This document shows, one piece after another, positions 9,596 through 18,496 of a stretch of DNA of 64,000 nucleotides (position 1 is its first letter; each line of letters opens with the position of its first letter). Under the pieces are notes generated by a model. The model made no database searches. It had not been told where the DNA came from and was given only the letters and a program-made list of their open reading frames with translations. Source of the stretch: an uncultured Polaribacter sp. (lineage in GTDB: Bacteria > Bacteroidota > Bacteroidia > Flavobacteriales > Flavobacteriaceae); assembly GCF_947495205.1 (NCBI RefSeq), contig NZ_CANLXV010000001.1, positions 124,001 through 188,000 of the forward strand, in the 5' to 3' direction. Made by a program: the position numbers and the translations under genes.

Positions 9596-9930
9596 AGGAG
9601 GATTGTTGTTTGCAATTTTAGAATTGAAATATAGTAATTTTTAATCTTTTTACGGCGTTAATAGTTTGCAATAATTTGATAAAATGAATACAAATAAAAA
9701 ATTATTCAATAGGTAGTAGTTTAAACATTTACAAAAAAATAAGTTTATTTTTCTTCTTTTTTGCAATCGTTATTTTTAATTTACAGCATTAAATTTTACA
9801 CAAAAAGCAAAAATCGCATACCTTTATTTCTATTATTTTTTTGTAGAAACCCAAATATTCTTTTGTAATTTGCCTGATAAATTTGCTATTAGAGCTACTA
9901 TTATGCTTTAAAAATAAAAAATACTAAAAA
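9596..9930. other. 335-bp divergent intergenic region
   Basis: Separates the minus-strand HTCS gene from the plus-strand peroxidase gene. On the plus strand TAAATTTG at 9878-9885 fits the -7 consensus and would give a leader of about 40 bases; no good TTTG lies at the expected -33 distance. For the HTCS gene, TATATTTC (minus, 9633-9626) is a one-mismatch -7 box. No open frame longer than about 10 codons with a start was seen here. Confidence 0.4.
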
Positions 9931-10986
9931 ATGAAAAAAATATTATTTCTTCTTTTCTCTTTAATATTAATGCATTGCACATCAAAAGAAGAAGAAATAT
10001 ATTTACCTATTTCTTATAATTTAAAAATTCCTACTTTATTTTCGAATAAATTAATTGCTCCTTTAATTCCTGCAGATAATGGATTAACAGTAGAAGGAGT
10101 TGCTTTAGGTAAAAAACTTTTTTTTGATAAAATACTGTCTAAAGACAATACACAATCTTGTGCTACTTGCCATAATCCGCAAAAAGCATTTACAGATAAT
10201 TTACAGTTTAGCAAAGGTATTAATGGCAATTTAGGCAACAGAAATGCAATGCCATTATTTAATTTAGCTTGGAATTTTACCGAACGTTTTTCTTGGGACG
10301 GCAAAGAATTTGGTTTAGAAAATCAGGCTTTAGAACCCGTTACAAACCCAATAGAAATGGGAGAAAACTGGGAAAATGTAGAAAAAAAACTACAAAATCA
10401 TTCAGAATATCCTTTACTTTTTGAGCAAGCTTTTGGCACAGAAAGCATAAACAGCACTTTAGTAACCAAAGCCATTGCTCAATTTGAGAGAACATTAATT
10501 TCTGCCAACTCTAAATTTGACAAATATTTACGCGGAGAAGCTACTTTAACACTTGCAGAACAAAACGGTTTCACAATTTTTATGACAGAAGAAAAAGGCG
10601 ATTGTTTCCATTGCCATGGAAGTGAAAACAACCCACTTTGGACAGATAACCAATTTCATAATAATGGTTTAGATCGTAATTTTACAGATTTAGGCTTGGG
10701 TGCTATTACAGGAGATCCTAGAGATAATGGTAAATTTAAAACTCCGTCTATTAGAAATTTAGCCTTTACAGCTCCTTATATGCATGATGGCAGATTTGCT
10801 ACGTTAAATGAGGTTATCGAATTTTATTCAACCGGCTTGCAAATTTCTGCTACCATAGATCCTTTAATGAAACAAATTAATAAAGGTGGTGTAAACTTAT
10901 CTGCCCAAGAAAAAGCAGATTTAAAGGCATTTTTACTATCACTTTCCGATTATGATTTTATAAACAACCATGCTTTTCAAGAATAA
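9931..10986 (+). CDS. Di-haem cytochrome c peroxidase (CcpA/MauG family), lipoprotein
   Basis: 351 residues. A short lipoprotein signal ends LILMHC (Cys16), so the enzyme should be membrane-tethered in the periplasm. Two c-type haem sites are visible: CATCH (77-81) and CFHCH (225-229). GKKLFFDKILS before the first haem and TPSIRNLAFTAPYMHDGRFA (271-290, with Met284 as a likely distal ligand of the electron-transfer haem) are family hallmarks. These enzymes reduce hydrogen peroxide with electrons from small cytochromes or oxidise other substrates (MauG-type); the sequence does not decide which. It stands alone between the glycan locus and the suf genes. Confidence 0.92.
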   Translation: MKKILFLLFSLILMHCTSKEEEIYLPISYNLKIPTLFSNKLIAPLIPADNGLTVEGVALGKKLFFDKILSKDNTQSCATCHNPQKAFTDNLQFSKGINGNLGNRNAMPLFNLAWNFTERFSWDGKEFGLENQALEPVTNPIEMGENWENVEKKLQNHSEYPLLFEQAFGTESINSTLVTKAIAQFERTLISANSKFDKYLRGEATLTLAEQNGFTIFMTEEKGDCFHCHGSENNPLWTDNQFHNNGLDRNFTDLGLGAITGDPRDNGKFKTPSIRNLAFTAPYMHDGRFATLNEVIEFYSTGLQISATIDPLMKQINKGGVNLSAQEKADLKAFLLSLSDYDFINNHAFQE

Positions 10987-10987
10987 T

Positions 10988-11010
10988 CAATAAAACTAAT
11001 AGTTTTATTG
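10988..11010. terminator. Hairpin just after the peroxidase gene
   Basis: CAATAAAACT (10988-10997) and AGTTTTATTG (11001-11010) form a perfect 10-bp stem with a 3-nt loop, 2 bases after the stop codon. There is no T-run after it, so it may be a weak terminator or an mRNA-stabilising hairpin. Confidence 0.4.
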
Positions 11011-11053
11011 CAGTTGTTAATGAAAGTTTAACAGATTTGTTTAACTTATGTTT

Positions 11054-11061
11054 TATCTTTG
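11054..11061 (+). promoter_or_regulatory. -7 box of the suf operon
   Basis: TATCTTTG followed by CA is a perfect flavobacterial -7 element, 32 bases before the sufA ATG. A TTTG at 11036-11039 is 14 bases upstream, a little close for the -33 element. No palindrome suggesting an iron-sulfur regulator was seen. Confidence 0.6.
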
Positions 11062-11093
11062 CATTCAATTTAGATTCAATCTACCTATAAATT

Positions 11094-11423
11094 ATGATAA
11101 AAGTTTCAGACACAGCTAAAAAGAAAGTCATTGAGTTAATGACAGACGATGGCTTTGACGCAACAACAGACTATGTAAGAGTTGGTGTAAAAAGTGGAGG
11201 GTGTTCAGGTTTATCTTACGATTTAACTTTTGATAATAAGAAATCTGAAGACGATAAAATATTTGAGGAAAATAATGTAAGACTTATTGTAGATAAAAAA
11301 AGTTTTTTATACTTAGTAGGCACAACACTAGAATATTCTGGTGGTTTAAACGGTAAAGGCTTTGTTTTTAACAACCCAAATGCAAACAGAACGTGTGGTT
11401 GTGGGGAGTCGTTCTCACTCTAA
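11094..11423 (+). CDS. sufA: A-type iron-sulfur carrier (HesB/IscA/SufA family)
   Basis: 109 residues, typical of the family. The three cluster ligands are in place: Cys37 in SGGCSGLSY, and Cys101 and Cys103 in the TCGCGESFSL tail. A-type carriers receive Fe-S clusters from the SufBCD scaffold and pass them to target apoproteins in the cytoplasm. It is first in the operon, 48 bp before sufB, and has a well-formed -7 box upstream. The name sufA is given from context; by sequence alone it could equally be called iscA or erpA. Confidence 0.93.
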   Translation: MIKVSDTAKKKVIELMTDDGFDATTDYVRVGVKSGGCSGLSYDLTFDNKKSEDDKIFEENNVRLIVDKKSFLYLVGTTLEYSGGLNGKGFVFNNPNANRTCGCGESFSL

Positions 11424-11424
11424 A

Positions 11425-11455
11425 ATCCCATCCTAACCTTTTCTAAAGGAAGGCG
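11425..11455. repeat. Repeat-like element in the sufA-sufB gap
   Basis: The 48-bp gap contains ATCCCATCCTAACC then CCTTT-TCT-AAAGG, a small inverted repeat ending AAGG. The phrase resembles the CCTAACCTTCC...GGAAGG repeats scattered between genes in Bacteroidota genomes (recalled, not searched). Confidence 0.35.
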
Positions 11456-11471
11456 TAAAAAAAGAAAAATT

Positions 11472-12920
11472 ATGAGTAAATATACAGAAGAACAACTTGA
11501 AGAAGAATTAAAAACGCAAGAATACAAATACGGTTTTTATACAGATATAGAAAGCGATACGTTTCCTGTTGGTTTAAACGAAGACGTTGTTCGTGCAATT
11601 TCTAAAAAGAAAAACGAACCAGAATGGATGACTGAATGGCGATTAGAAGCCTTTAGAGTTTGGGAACAGATGGAAGAACCAGAATGGGCAAATGTACATT
11701 ATGAGAAACCAAAGTTTCAAGACATTGCATACTATTCTGCACCAAAACAAAAGCCAAAGTTGAATTCTTTAGATGAAGTAGATCCAGAATTGTTAGACAC
11801 TTTTAAACGTTTAGGAATTTCTATAGACGAGCAAAAGAAACTAGCCAATGTTGCTGTAGATATTGTAATGGATTCTGTTTCTGTTGCAACAACATTCAAA
11901 AAAACGTTGGGTGAAAAAGGTATTATTTTTATGCCAATTTCAGAAGCAATTCAAGAACATCCAGAATTGGTAAAAAAATATTTAGGAACAGTTGTACCTA
12001 CTTCAGACAATTTTTATGCCGCATTAAATTCGGCAGTTTTTTCTGATGGATCTTTCTGCTACATTCCAAAAGGTGTTAAATGCCCTATGGAATTGTCTAC
12101 TTATTTTAGAATTAATGAAGGAGGAACAGGCCAGTTTGAAAGAACGCTTGTAGTTGCAGACAAAGGCAGCTACGTTTCTTATTTAGAAGGTTGTACAGCT
12201 CCAATGCGTGATGAAAATCAATTACACGCGGCAGTTGTAGAATTAATTGCTATGGATGATGCAGAAATTAAATATTCTACCGTACAAAACTGGTATCCTG
12301 GTAATAAAGAAGGTAAAGGTGGTGTTTACAATTTTGTAACCAAAAGAGGTTTGTGTGAAAACAATGCAAAAATTTCTTGGACACAAGTAGAAACAGGTTC
12401 TGCCGTAACTTGGAAATACCCTTCTTGTATTTTAAAAGGTAACAATTCTGTTGGTGAGTTTTACTCAATTGCAGTAACTAATAATTTTCAGCAAGCAGAT
12501 ACTGGTACCAAAATGATTCATTTAGGTAAAAACACAAAATCTACTATTATTTCTAAAGGAATTTCAGCAGGTAAATCTCAAAACAGTTATAGAGGTTTGG
12601 TGCAGATAAATTCTAGAGCAGAAAATGCACGTAATTTCTCACAGTGTGATTCTTTATTAATGGGAAATGAATGTGGTGCACACACATTCCCATACATAGA
12701 AACCAAAAATAAATCGGCACAAATAGAACACGAGGCAACAACAAGTAAAATTGGTGAAGACCAATTATTTTACTGCAATCAACGTGGTATAGATACAGAA
12801 AAAGCTATTGCATTAATCGTAAACGGTTTTAGTAAAGAAGTACTAAATAAGTTACCAATGGAATTTGCGGTAGAAGCACAAAAACTATTAGAAATTTCTT
12901 TAGAAGGAAGTGTTGGATAG
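11472..12920 (+). CDS. sufB: Fe-S cluster assembly scaffold protein SufB
   Basis: 482 residues, the standard SufB length. Typical stretches are [20 protein letters not shown] (about 195-214), the beta-helix core [19 protein letters not shown] (about 300) and the C-terminal [20 protein letters not shown]. The conserved Cys in the ECGAHTFP segment is present. SufB forms the SufBC2D complex where sulfur from SufS is assembled into Fe-S clusters. It is co-directional with sufA and sufC; the 171-bp gap to sufC holds an inverted repeat. Confidence 0.97.
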   Translation: MSKYTEEQLEEELKTQEYKYGFYTDIESDTFPVGLNEDVVRAISKKKNEPEWMTEWRLEAFRVWEQMEEPEWANVHYEKPKFQDIAYYSAPKQKPKLNSLDEVDPELLDTFKRLGISIDEQKKLANVAVDIVMDSVSVATTFKKTLGEKGIIFMPISEAIQEHPELVKKYLGTVVPTSDNFYAALNSAVFSDGSFCYIPKGVKCPMELSTYFRINEGGTGQFERTLVVADKGSYVSYLEGCTAPMRDENQLHAAVVELIAMDDAEIKYSTVQNWYPGNKEGKGGVYNFVTKRGLCENNAKISWTQVETGSAVTWKYPSCILKGNNSVGEFYSIAVTNNFQQADTGTKMIHLGKNTKSTIISKGISAGKSQNSYRGLVQINSRAENARNFSQCDSLLMGNECGAHTFPYIETKNKSAQIEHEATTSKIGEDQLFYCNQRGIDTEKAIALIVNGFSKEVLNKLPMEFAVEAQKLLEISLEGSVG

Positions 12921-12928
12921 AAATAGTA

Positions 12929-13078
12929 TAAAGTCTAAAAGTTTCAAGTCTGAAAATCTAGAGTTGTTGTTTTAAAAATTAATTGGAGGATTAATAAAAT
13001 ATTTAAATAAAAAATAAATGAAGTTGTAGACCTTAGTTCTTAAGTTTTTAACTTTTGACTTTTGTCTTTTAGACTTTA
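12929..13078. repeat. Inverted-repeat element between sufB and sufC
   Basis: TAAAGTCTAAAAG at 12929-12941 is repeated perfectly inverted at 13066-13078 (CTTTTAGACTTTA), 124 bases apart. The interior carries degenerate copies of the same words (CAAGTCTGAAAATCT, AACTTTTGACTTTTGTC). No coding frame is present. It looks like a small non-autonomous or REP-type intergenic element inserted in the operon. Confidence 0.6.
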
Positions 13079-13091
13079 AACCAATTTTACA

Positions 13092-13841
13092 ATGTTAAAA
13101 ATAGAGAATTTACAAGCAGAAATTGACGGAAAAGCAATTTTAAAAGGATTAAATATTGAAGTAAAAGCAGGCGAAGTACACGCAATTATGGGACCAAATG
13201 GTGCTGGTAAAAGTACTTTAGCAAGCGTTATTGCTGGGAAGGAAGAATATGAAGTTACTGGTGGTAATATAGAGTTAAATGGCGAAGATATTAGTGAGTT
13301 GGCACCAGAAGAAAGAGCACATAATGGTGTTTTCTTATCGTTTCAATATCCTGTAGAAATTCCTGGAGTTTCTGTAACAAACTTTATAAAAACAGCGATT
13401 AACGAAACAAGAAAAGCAAAAGGTTTAGAAGACATGCCTGCTAAAGACATGTTAAAAATGATTCGTGAAAAATCTGAATTATTAGAAATTGATAGAAAGT
13501 TTTTAGGACGTTCTTTAAACGAAGGTTTTTCTGGAGGTGAAAAGAAACGTAACGAAATTTTTCAGATGGCAATGTTAGAACCAAAATTAGCCATTTTAGA
13601 CGAAACAGATTCTGGTTTAGATATTGATGCTTTGCGTATTGTTGCAAACGGAGTAAACAAATTAAAATCTAAAGACAATGCAGTAATTGTAATTACACAT
13701 TACCAACGCTTATTAGATTATATAGTACCAGATTTTGTACACGTTTTACACGATGGTAAAATTGTTAAAACCGGTGATGCTTCTTTAGCACTAGAATTAG
13801 AAGCAAAAGGATACGACTGGATTAAGCAAGAACTTGTTTAA
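13092..13841 (+). CDS. sufC: Fe-S cluster assembly ATPase SufC
   Basis: 249 residues, an ABC-type ATPase without membrane domain. Walker A is GPNGAGKST (34-42), the SufC-type signature is NEGFSGGEKKRNEI (about 140-153), and Walker B with its glutamate is LAILDETDSGLDIDA. SufC hydrolyses ATP and drives the rearrangement of SufB-SufD needed for cluster assembly. It is preceded and followed by repeat-bearing gaps in the suf operon. Confidence 0.97.
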   Translation: MLKIENLQAEIDGKAILKGLNIEVKAGEVHAIMGPNGAGKSTLASVIAGKEEYEVTGGNIELNGEDISELAPEERAHNGVFLSFQYPVEIPGVSVTNFIKTAINETRKAKGLEDMPAKDMLKMIREKSELLEIDRKFLGRSLNEGFSGGEKKRNEIFQMAMLEPKLAILDETDSGLDIDALRIVANGVNKLKSKDNAVIVITHYQRLLDYIVPDFVHVLHDGKIVKTGDASLALELEAKGYDWIKQELV

Positions 13842-13983
13842 GTTCGCAGTAAAATCAGTAGCAGTTTGCAGTCAGCAACTGCATGTAAAATTAATTAAGA
13901 ATAAAAAATAGTCAGTTATCAGTAGTTTTTTTGAAAATTCATAAACTGCCAACTGAAGACTGATTACTGAAGACTTAAAGAAA
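13842..13983. repeat. Repeat-rich gap between sufC and sufD
   Basis: 142 bp made of CAGT/ACTG words. TGCAGT-cagca-ACTGCA (13867-13883) is a local hairpin. CTGAAGACT occurs twice (13953-13961 and 13967-13975), and the right end is an imperfect inverted copy of the left (AGTCAGTTATCAGTAG against CTGATTACTGAAGACT). Its word content differs from the sufB-sufC element, so it seems to be a second repeat family. Confidence 0.5.
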
Positions 13984-15297
13984 ATGGAATTACAAGACAA
14001 ATTATTATCATCTTACGTTGCTTTTGAAAATAAAGTAGACATAAATTCTGATGTACACGAAATTCGTTCTGAAGCTTTTAAAAACTTTGAAGCGTTAGGT
14101 TTTCCTACCAAAAAGTTAGAAGCTTGGAAATATACTTCTTTAAAATCTGTATTAAAACAAGATTATAGTTTATTCCCAAACAAAGATGTTGCTGTAGAAT
14201 TAGCAGATGTAAAACAATATTTTATTCACGAAATAGACTCGTATAAAGTAGTTTTTATAGACGGAAAGTATAGCTCTTTTTTATCACAAACTACGCACGA
14301 CCAATACGACGTTTGTTTAATGTCATCTGCATTAAGCAGTCCTAAATATAAAGAGACTATAGATAAGTATTTTAATAAAATTGCAAAACAAGACAATTTA
14401 ACCTCTTTAAATACTGCTTTTGCAACAGAAGGTGCTTATATAAATATACCAAAAAATACGGTTGTTAAAAAGCCAATACAAATCATCAATTTTACAACAG
14501 GTTCTGAAACAGCAACAATGGTGCAGCCAAGAAATTTAGTTGTAGTTGGAGAGAATGCTCAGGTTCAAATCATAGAACGTCATCAGAGTTTAAACTCAAA
14601 CCCTGTTTTATCTAACATTGTAACAGAGGTTTTTGCAGATAAAGCTTCTAATGTAGATATATATAAGATACAGAATGATGAAGAAACGGCTTCTTTAGTA
14701 GACAATTCTTATATAGAACAAAAATCTAATTCTGTAGTTTCTGTGCATACATTTTCTTTTGGTGGAAACATCACAAGAAACAATTTAAACTTCTATCAAA
14801 AAGGAGAACATATAGATTCTATTTTAAAAGGAGTTACAATTATTGAAGGTAAGCAACATGTAGATCATCATACTTTAGTGCATCATATAGAACCAAATTG
14901 TGAATCGCACCAAGATTATAAAGGTATTTATGATGAGCGTTCTACAGCTGTTTTTAACGGAAAAGTAATTGTAGAAAAAGAAGCACAAAAAACAAATGCA
15001 TATCAGCAAAATAACAACGTTTTATTAAGCGATAAAGCAACCATAAACGCAAAACCACAGTTAGAAATTTTTGCAGATGATGTAAAATGTTCTCATGGTT
15101 GTACTATTGGCCAATTAGACGATGATGCTTTATTTTACATGCAACAACGTGGTATACCAGAAAAGCAAGGTAAAGGTTTATTAATGTTTGCTTTTGCAAA
15201 TACGGTTTTAGAAAGCGTAAAAATACCAGAAGTAAAACAACGTATTACTAAATTAATTGCTAACAAATTAGGCGTTAATATTGGGTTTGATTTGTAG
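13984..15297 (+). CDS. sufD: Fe-S cluster assembly protein SufD
   Basis: 437 residues. The N-terminal helical part includes FPTKKLEAWKYTSLKSVLKQ. The beta-helix and C-terminal SufBD core include VDHHTLVHHIEPNCESHQDY, the QQNNNVLLSDKATINAKPQL stretch and DDVKCSHGCTIGQLDDDALF, all diagnostic of SufD. It is the third subunit of SufBC2D. In most Flavobacteriia sufS follows directly; here a strong terminator (15326-15353) ends the operon and sufS lies 12.8 kb away. Confidence 0.97.
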   Translation: MELQDKLLSSYVAFENKVDINSDVHEIRSEAFKNFEALGFPTKKLEAWKYTSLKSVLKQDYSLFPNKDVAVELADVKQYFIHEIDSYKVVFIDGKYSSFLSQTTHDQYDVCLMSSALSSPKYKETIDKYFNKIAKQDNLTSLNTAFATEGAYINIPKNTVVKKPIQIINFTTGSETATMVQPRNLVVVGENAQVQIIERHQSLNSNPVLSNIVTEVFADKASNVDIYKIQNDEETASLVDNSYIEQKSNSVVSVHTFSFGGNITRNNLNFYQKGEHIDSILKGVTIIEGKQHVDHHTLVHHIEPNCESHQDYKGIYDERSTAVFNGKVIVEKEAQKTNAYQQNNNVLLSDKATINAKPQLEIFADDVKCSHGCTIGQLDDDALFYMQQRGIPEKQGKGLLMFAFANTVLESVKIPEVKQRITKLIANKLGVNIGFDL

Positions 15298-15325
15298 GGT
15301 TCTTAGATTCTTTTTGTATCAAATA

Positions 15326-15353
15326 AAAACCACGCTAAAAGCGTGGTTTTTTT
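15326..15353. terminator. Bidirectional intrinsic terminator after sufD
   Basis: AAAACCACGC (15326-15335), loop TAAAA, GCGTGGTTTTTTT. A perfect 10-bp GC-rich stem with a T-run on the plus strand and an A-run before it, so it can serve sufD and the convergent LRR gene. Confidence 0.9.
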
Positions 15354-15397
15354 ATTTAAAAAGGATTTTAATTATCAAATAAAATTATTTGAACCTA

Positions 15398-18127
15398 TTA
15401 GTTTTTAATAATCTTAATTACCTTCTGTTGTAGTTTATCAGAAAAAATGTGAATAAAGTAAATCCCATTTGGTACACTTTCTAAACTTACTTTTTTTGTG
15501 TTTACAAAAGTTGCTAGTTTTTTTCCTAAAACATCGTAAATAATTACTTTAGAAATTAATTCTTCGGTTTGAATTGTAAAATTATTTTTTGTTGGATTTG
15601 GAAAAATTGAAGTAGCTAATTCAAATACCTTGCTATTACTTAAAGTAGTTTCACACTCTAACTGCGTTTCTACAAAAAAAGAAGTTGCATCTTTCTTTAT
15701 CCAATTATTAGAGCTGTAAGATTTGTCATCAACAAAAATACAGCTTAAATTTGGGTTGTTTGTAGCATTAAATGAAATAAAATTTGTGTTGTTTGTGTTT
15801 TTTACATTTAAAGTAGTTAATTCATTATTAGATACACTAAACCTATATATTTTTCTATTTCTACTAATATCTAATTCTTTTAATTGGTTATTATCAGCAA
15901 ATAAGCCGGTTAAATTTAAATTATTACTTAAATCAATTTCTGAAATTTGATTGTTAGTAAATACGATATGTCCTAGTAAGTTTAAGTTACTTACATCTAT
16001 TTTTGTTAGAGAATTATCACTAAATACCAAATAACCTAAATCTGAATTATTGCTTAAATCTAAAGAAGAAAGATTGTTGCGCGCACAACCTAACTGTTTT
16101 AATTTTGTATTATTACTTAAATCTAAAGCAGTAAATTTATTATAACCACAATACAATACTTCCAATAAATTGTTTTTAGAGACATCTATGGTATTTAATA
16201 GATTATTAGAAATATATAAATCTTTTAAATTAATGTTTTTACTAACATCAAGCGAAGTAATTTTATTATTCCAGCAATTTAATTCTGTTAATGCTACAAA
16301 ATCTTCTATACCTGTTAAATCTTTAATTTTTGTGTTTGTGCCTTTATTTGCGCCATCAAGATCTAATTTTGTTAAAGTAGAAATATTAGAGGTTTTAACT
16401 TTATTATTTACAACATTATCTAAACCTAAATCTATGAGACCTTGTTCAAAATTGTTATCTGGTATGTTTGTAAATTGAGCTTCGCATTCTGCTTGGTTTT
16501 CTACAAAAGCAGCATTTAAATCTATGTTTGTCCAATTGTTGTTGCTATATTTTGCATCATCCACAAAAACACAAGTAAGATATGGGTTGTTGGAAATATC
16601 AAAAGTAATAAAGTTTGTATTGTTCGTATTTTTTACATTTAGAGTAGCTAAATTATTACTAGATGCATTAAATCTATATATTTTTTTATTAGCACCTATA
16701 TCTAAATCTACTAATTTATTGTTTGCAACAAATAAGCCGGTTAAATTTAAATTATTACTTAAATCAATTTCTGAAATTTGATTGTTAGTAAATACTAAAT
16801 GTTCTAATAAGTTTAAGTTACTTACATCTATATTCGTTAGAGAATTATCACTAAATACCAAATAATCTAATTCTGAATTATTGCTTAAATCTAGAGAAGA
16901 AAGATTGTTGCGCGCACAACCTAATTGTTTTAGTTTTGTATTACTACTTAAGTCTAAACCAGTAAATTGATTATAACCACAATATAATACTTCCAATAAA
17001 TTGTTTTTAGAGACATCTATGGTATTTAATAGATTATTAGAAATATATAAATCTTTTAAGTTAATGTTTTTACTAACATCTAGAGAAGTAATTTTGTTGT
17101 TCCAACAATTTAATTCGGCTAATGCTATAAAGTCTTGTATACCAGTTAAATCTGTTATTTTATTGGTTAAATTAGCACCATCAACATCTAATTTGGTTAA
17201 TGCATTAATATTGGATGTTTGAACTCTGTTGTCTATAACATCATCTAAACCTAAGTCTATTAGAGCTTGTTCAAAATTGTTATCTGGTATTTGGGTAAAT
17301 TGTATTTTTAGAGAACAATCTCCATTTTTAATATCATTTACTTTAGGATTGTATAAATTGCCACCTGCAGTCATAGAAAATGAACCTGGTAAATCTGATT
17401 TAAAAAGATTGGCTAAACCGCAAAAATTGTTTAGCTTTTTATTTAAAGTAATCCATAAAGATCCTGCGTTTTCTAGTTTAGATAATGAGTTTAAATTTTC
17501 TATTGAAACATTTTCCTGAAGTGTTAATGTACCTCCAATAGTTATTAAACTATCTAAACCTTTTAAACTTTGTAGATTTTTATTTTCTTTTAAATATAAA
17601 TAACCTGTTATTTCTTTTATATTTTGTAAACCTTTAAGATCTAATAAACTGTCGTTTTCAGAAATATTAATATGTCTAATTTTAGGATTTATGTTTTTTA
17701 AACTATCAATATCTTTAAGGCTTTTATTCCCTATTATTTTTATAAAGTTGATATATTTTAAATTCTGTATACCCTTTAAACTTTTTAATTTAAAATTATT
17801 TTTTATGTAAAGATTAGAACTAATATCAGAAATTGCCACAGATTTTAAATTGAATAAGCCATTTATACTTTCTAAGTTTGGATTGTTTAAAATCCATAAA
17901 GAATATTTTACTTTTTCTAAAGTTTGTAAAGCGTCAAGGTTTGTAATATCCTCTCCTTCAACCCTTAACCAACCTTCAATTTCTGTATAATTTTCAGCTC
18001 CAAAAGCATCTACTTCTGCTTGCGATTTTAAAGATAGACTTCCTGTATATATTTTTTGTGCAACTATTATATTGGTAAGTATTATAAATACTAGGGTTAA
18101 GTTTGTTTTTAAAATATTCTTTTTCAT
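15398..18127 (-). CDS. Secreted leucine-rich-repeat protein with T9SS sorting domain
   Basis: 909 residues. A signal peptide (1-23, ending IIVAQ) is followed by a first LRR-like region (about 50-245, receptor-L-type repeats such as SLKGIQNLKYINFI). Two tandem copies of a 275-277-residue module occupy 277-551 and 552-826. Each module begins FTxIPDNNFEQxLIDLGLD, carries about eight short LDLSNN-type LRRs and ends near a Cys. The C-terminus (about 835-909) is a type A T9SS sorting domain (SIFPNPTKNNF, then YDVLGK and VPNGIYFIH). The protein should pass the outer membrane through the Por/T9SS machinery and be attached to the surface or released. LRRs suggest binding of protein or glycan, but the partner is unknown. 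Confidence 0.88.
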   Translation of the reverse strand: MKKNILKTNLTLVFIILTNIIVAQKIYTGSLSLKSQAEVDAFGAENYTEIEGWLRVEGEDITNLDALQTLEKVKYSLWILNNPNLESINGLFNLKSVAISDISSNLYIKNNFKLKSLKGIQNLKYINFIKIIGNKSLKDIDSLKNINPKIRHINISENDSLLDLKGLQNIKEITGYLYLKENKNLQSLKGLDSLITIGGTLTLQENVSIENLNSLSKLENAGSLWITLNKKLNNFCGLANLFKSDLPGSFSMTAGGNLYNPKVNDIKNGDCSLKIQFTQIPDNNFEQALIDLGLDDVIDNRVQTSNINALTKLDVDGANLTNKITDLTGIQDFIALAELNCWNNKITSLDVSKNINLKDLYISNNLLNTIDVSKNNLLEVLYCGYNQFTGLDLSSNTKLKQLGCARNNLSSLDLSNNSELDYLVFSDNSLTNIDVSNLNLLEHLVFTNNQISEIDLSNNLNLTGLFVANNKLVDLDIGANKKIYRFNASSNNLATLNVKNTNNTNFITFDISNNPYLTCVFVDDAKYSNNNWTNIDLNAAFVENQAECEAQFTNIPDNNFEQGLIDLGLDNVVNNKVKTSNISTLTKLDLDGANKGTNTKIKDLTGIEDFVALTELNCWNNKITSLDVSKNINLKDLYISNNLLNTIDVSKNNLLEVLYCGYNKFTALDLSNNTKLKQLGCARNNLSSLDLSNNSDLGYLVFSDNSLTKIDVSNLNLLGHIVFTNNQISEIDLSNNLNLTGLFADNNQLKELDISRNRKIYRFSVSNNELTTLNVKNTNNTNFISFNATNNPNLSCIFVDDKSYSSNNWIKKDATSFFVETQLECETTLSNSKVFELATSIFPNPTKNNFTIQTEELISKVIIYDVLGKKLATFVNTKKVSLESVPNGIYFIHIFSDKLQQKVIKIIKN
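15650..17299 (-). repeat. Tandem 825-831-bp duplication inside the LRR gene
   Basis: Copy 1 is 17299-16475 and copy 2 is 16474-15650 (minus strand). The two are nearly identical over long runs. For example, the segment encoding SLDVSKNINLKDLYISNN lies at equivalent places 831 bp apart. Copy 2 has two extra residues near its start. The similarity suggests a recent duplication or continuing gene conversion. Confidence 0.85.
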
Positions 18128-18150
18128 AGTTTTTTTAATAGTTAAATTTT

Positions 18151-18488
18151 TTATTCTCTTTTATAGAAATCATCTTTATCATTAAAAGAAAGTAAGTCTC
18201 CATTGATTTCAAAAACATATGCTTCTCCATCTTCAAAGAATTCTCCTTTACCATTACTGATATTAAACGTATAAGTTCCTTTAGATGGTCCTAAATCTTC
18301 TGTATAGATATATTCTGTAGATGATATGATATAAAAGTATAAAAATCAATACCTGTTGTTGTATCTAAATTTACCCATTTAGAACCTATTAAATTGGTTG
18401 TATTTTCTAAATCTTCTTTATTACTAGAACAAGAAATGGTAATGACTAAAAAAATAGCCATTACCATATAAAGTTTTCTCTTTTTCAT
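18151..18488 (-). pseudogene. Small lipoprotein gene broken by a 5-bp tandem duplication
   Basis: The reading frame starts at ATG 18488 with a lipoprotein signal (VMAIFLVITISC, Cys20) and runs in frame to ...GIDFYTFIS, then shifts and stops. The sequence TGATA-TGATA at 18322-18331 is a perfect 5-bp tandem repeat. Removing one copy restores one frame of exactly 111 codons to a TAA at 18151, continuing SSTEYIYTEDLGPSKGTYTF and ending DDFYKRE. The full product would be a 110-residue lipoprotein with a lipocalin-like beta pattern (GSKWVNLDT near the N-terminus). This is either a recent mutation, a slippage switch, or a sequencing error. It is followed by the LRR gene and preceded by another small lipoprotein gene 8 bp away. 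Confidence 0.8.
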
Positions 18489-18496
18489 AATTTTTT

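Noticed and set aside
12929..13983. CRISPR array in the suf gaps
   Set aside because: The repeated words are irregular, inverted as well as direct, and without regular spacers; they are intergenic repeat elements.
16170..17519. Several open frames on the plus strand across the LRR gene
   Set aside because: They repeat at 831-bp spacing because they lie opposite the duplicated LRR modules; the minus-strand protein explains the sequence.
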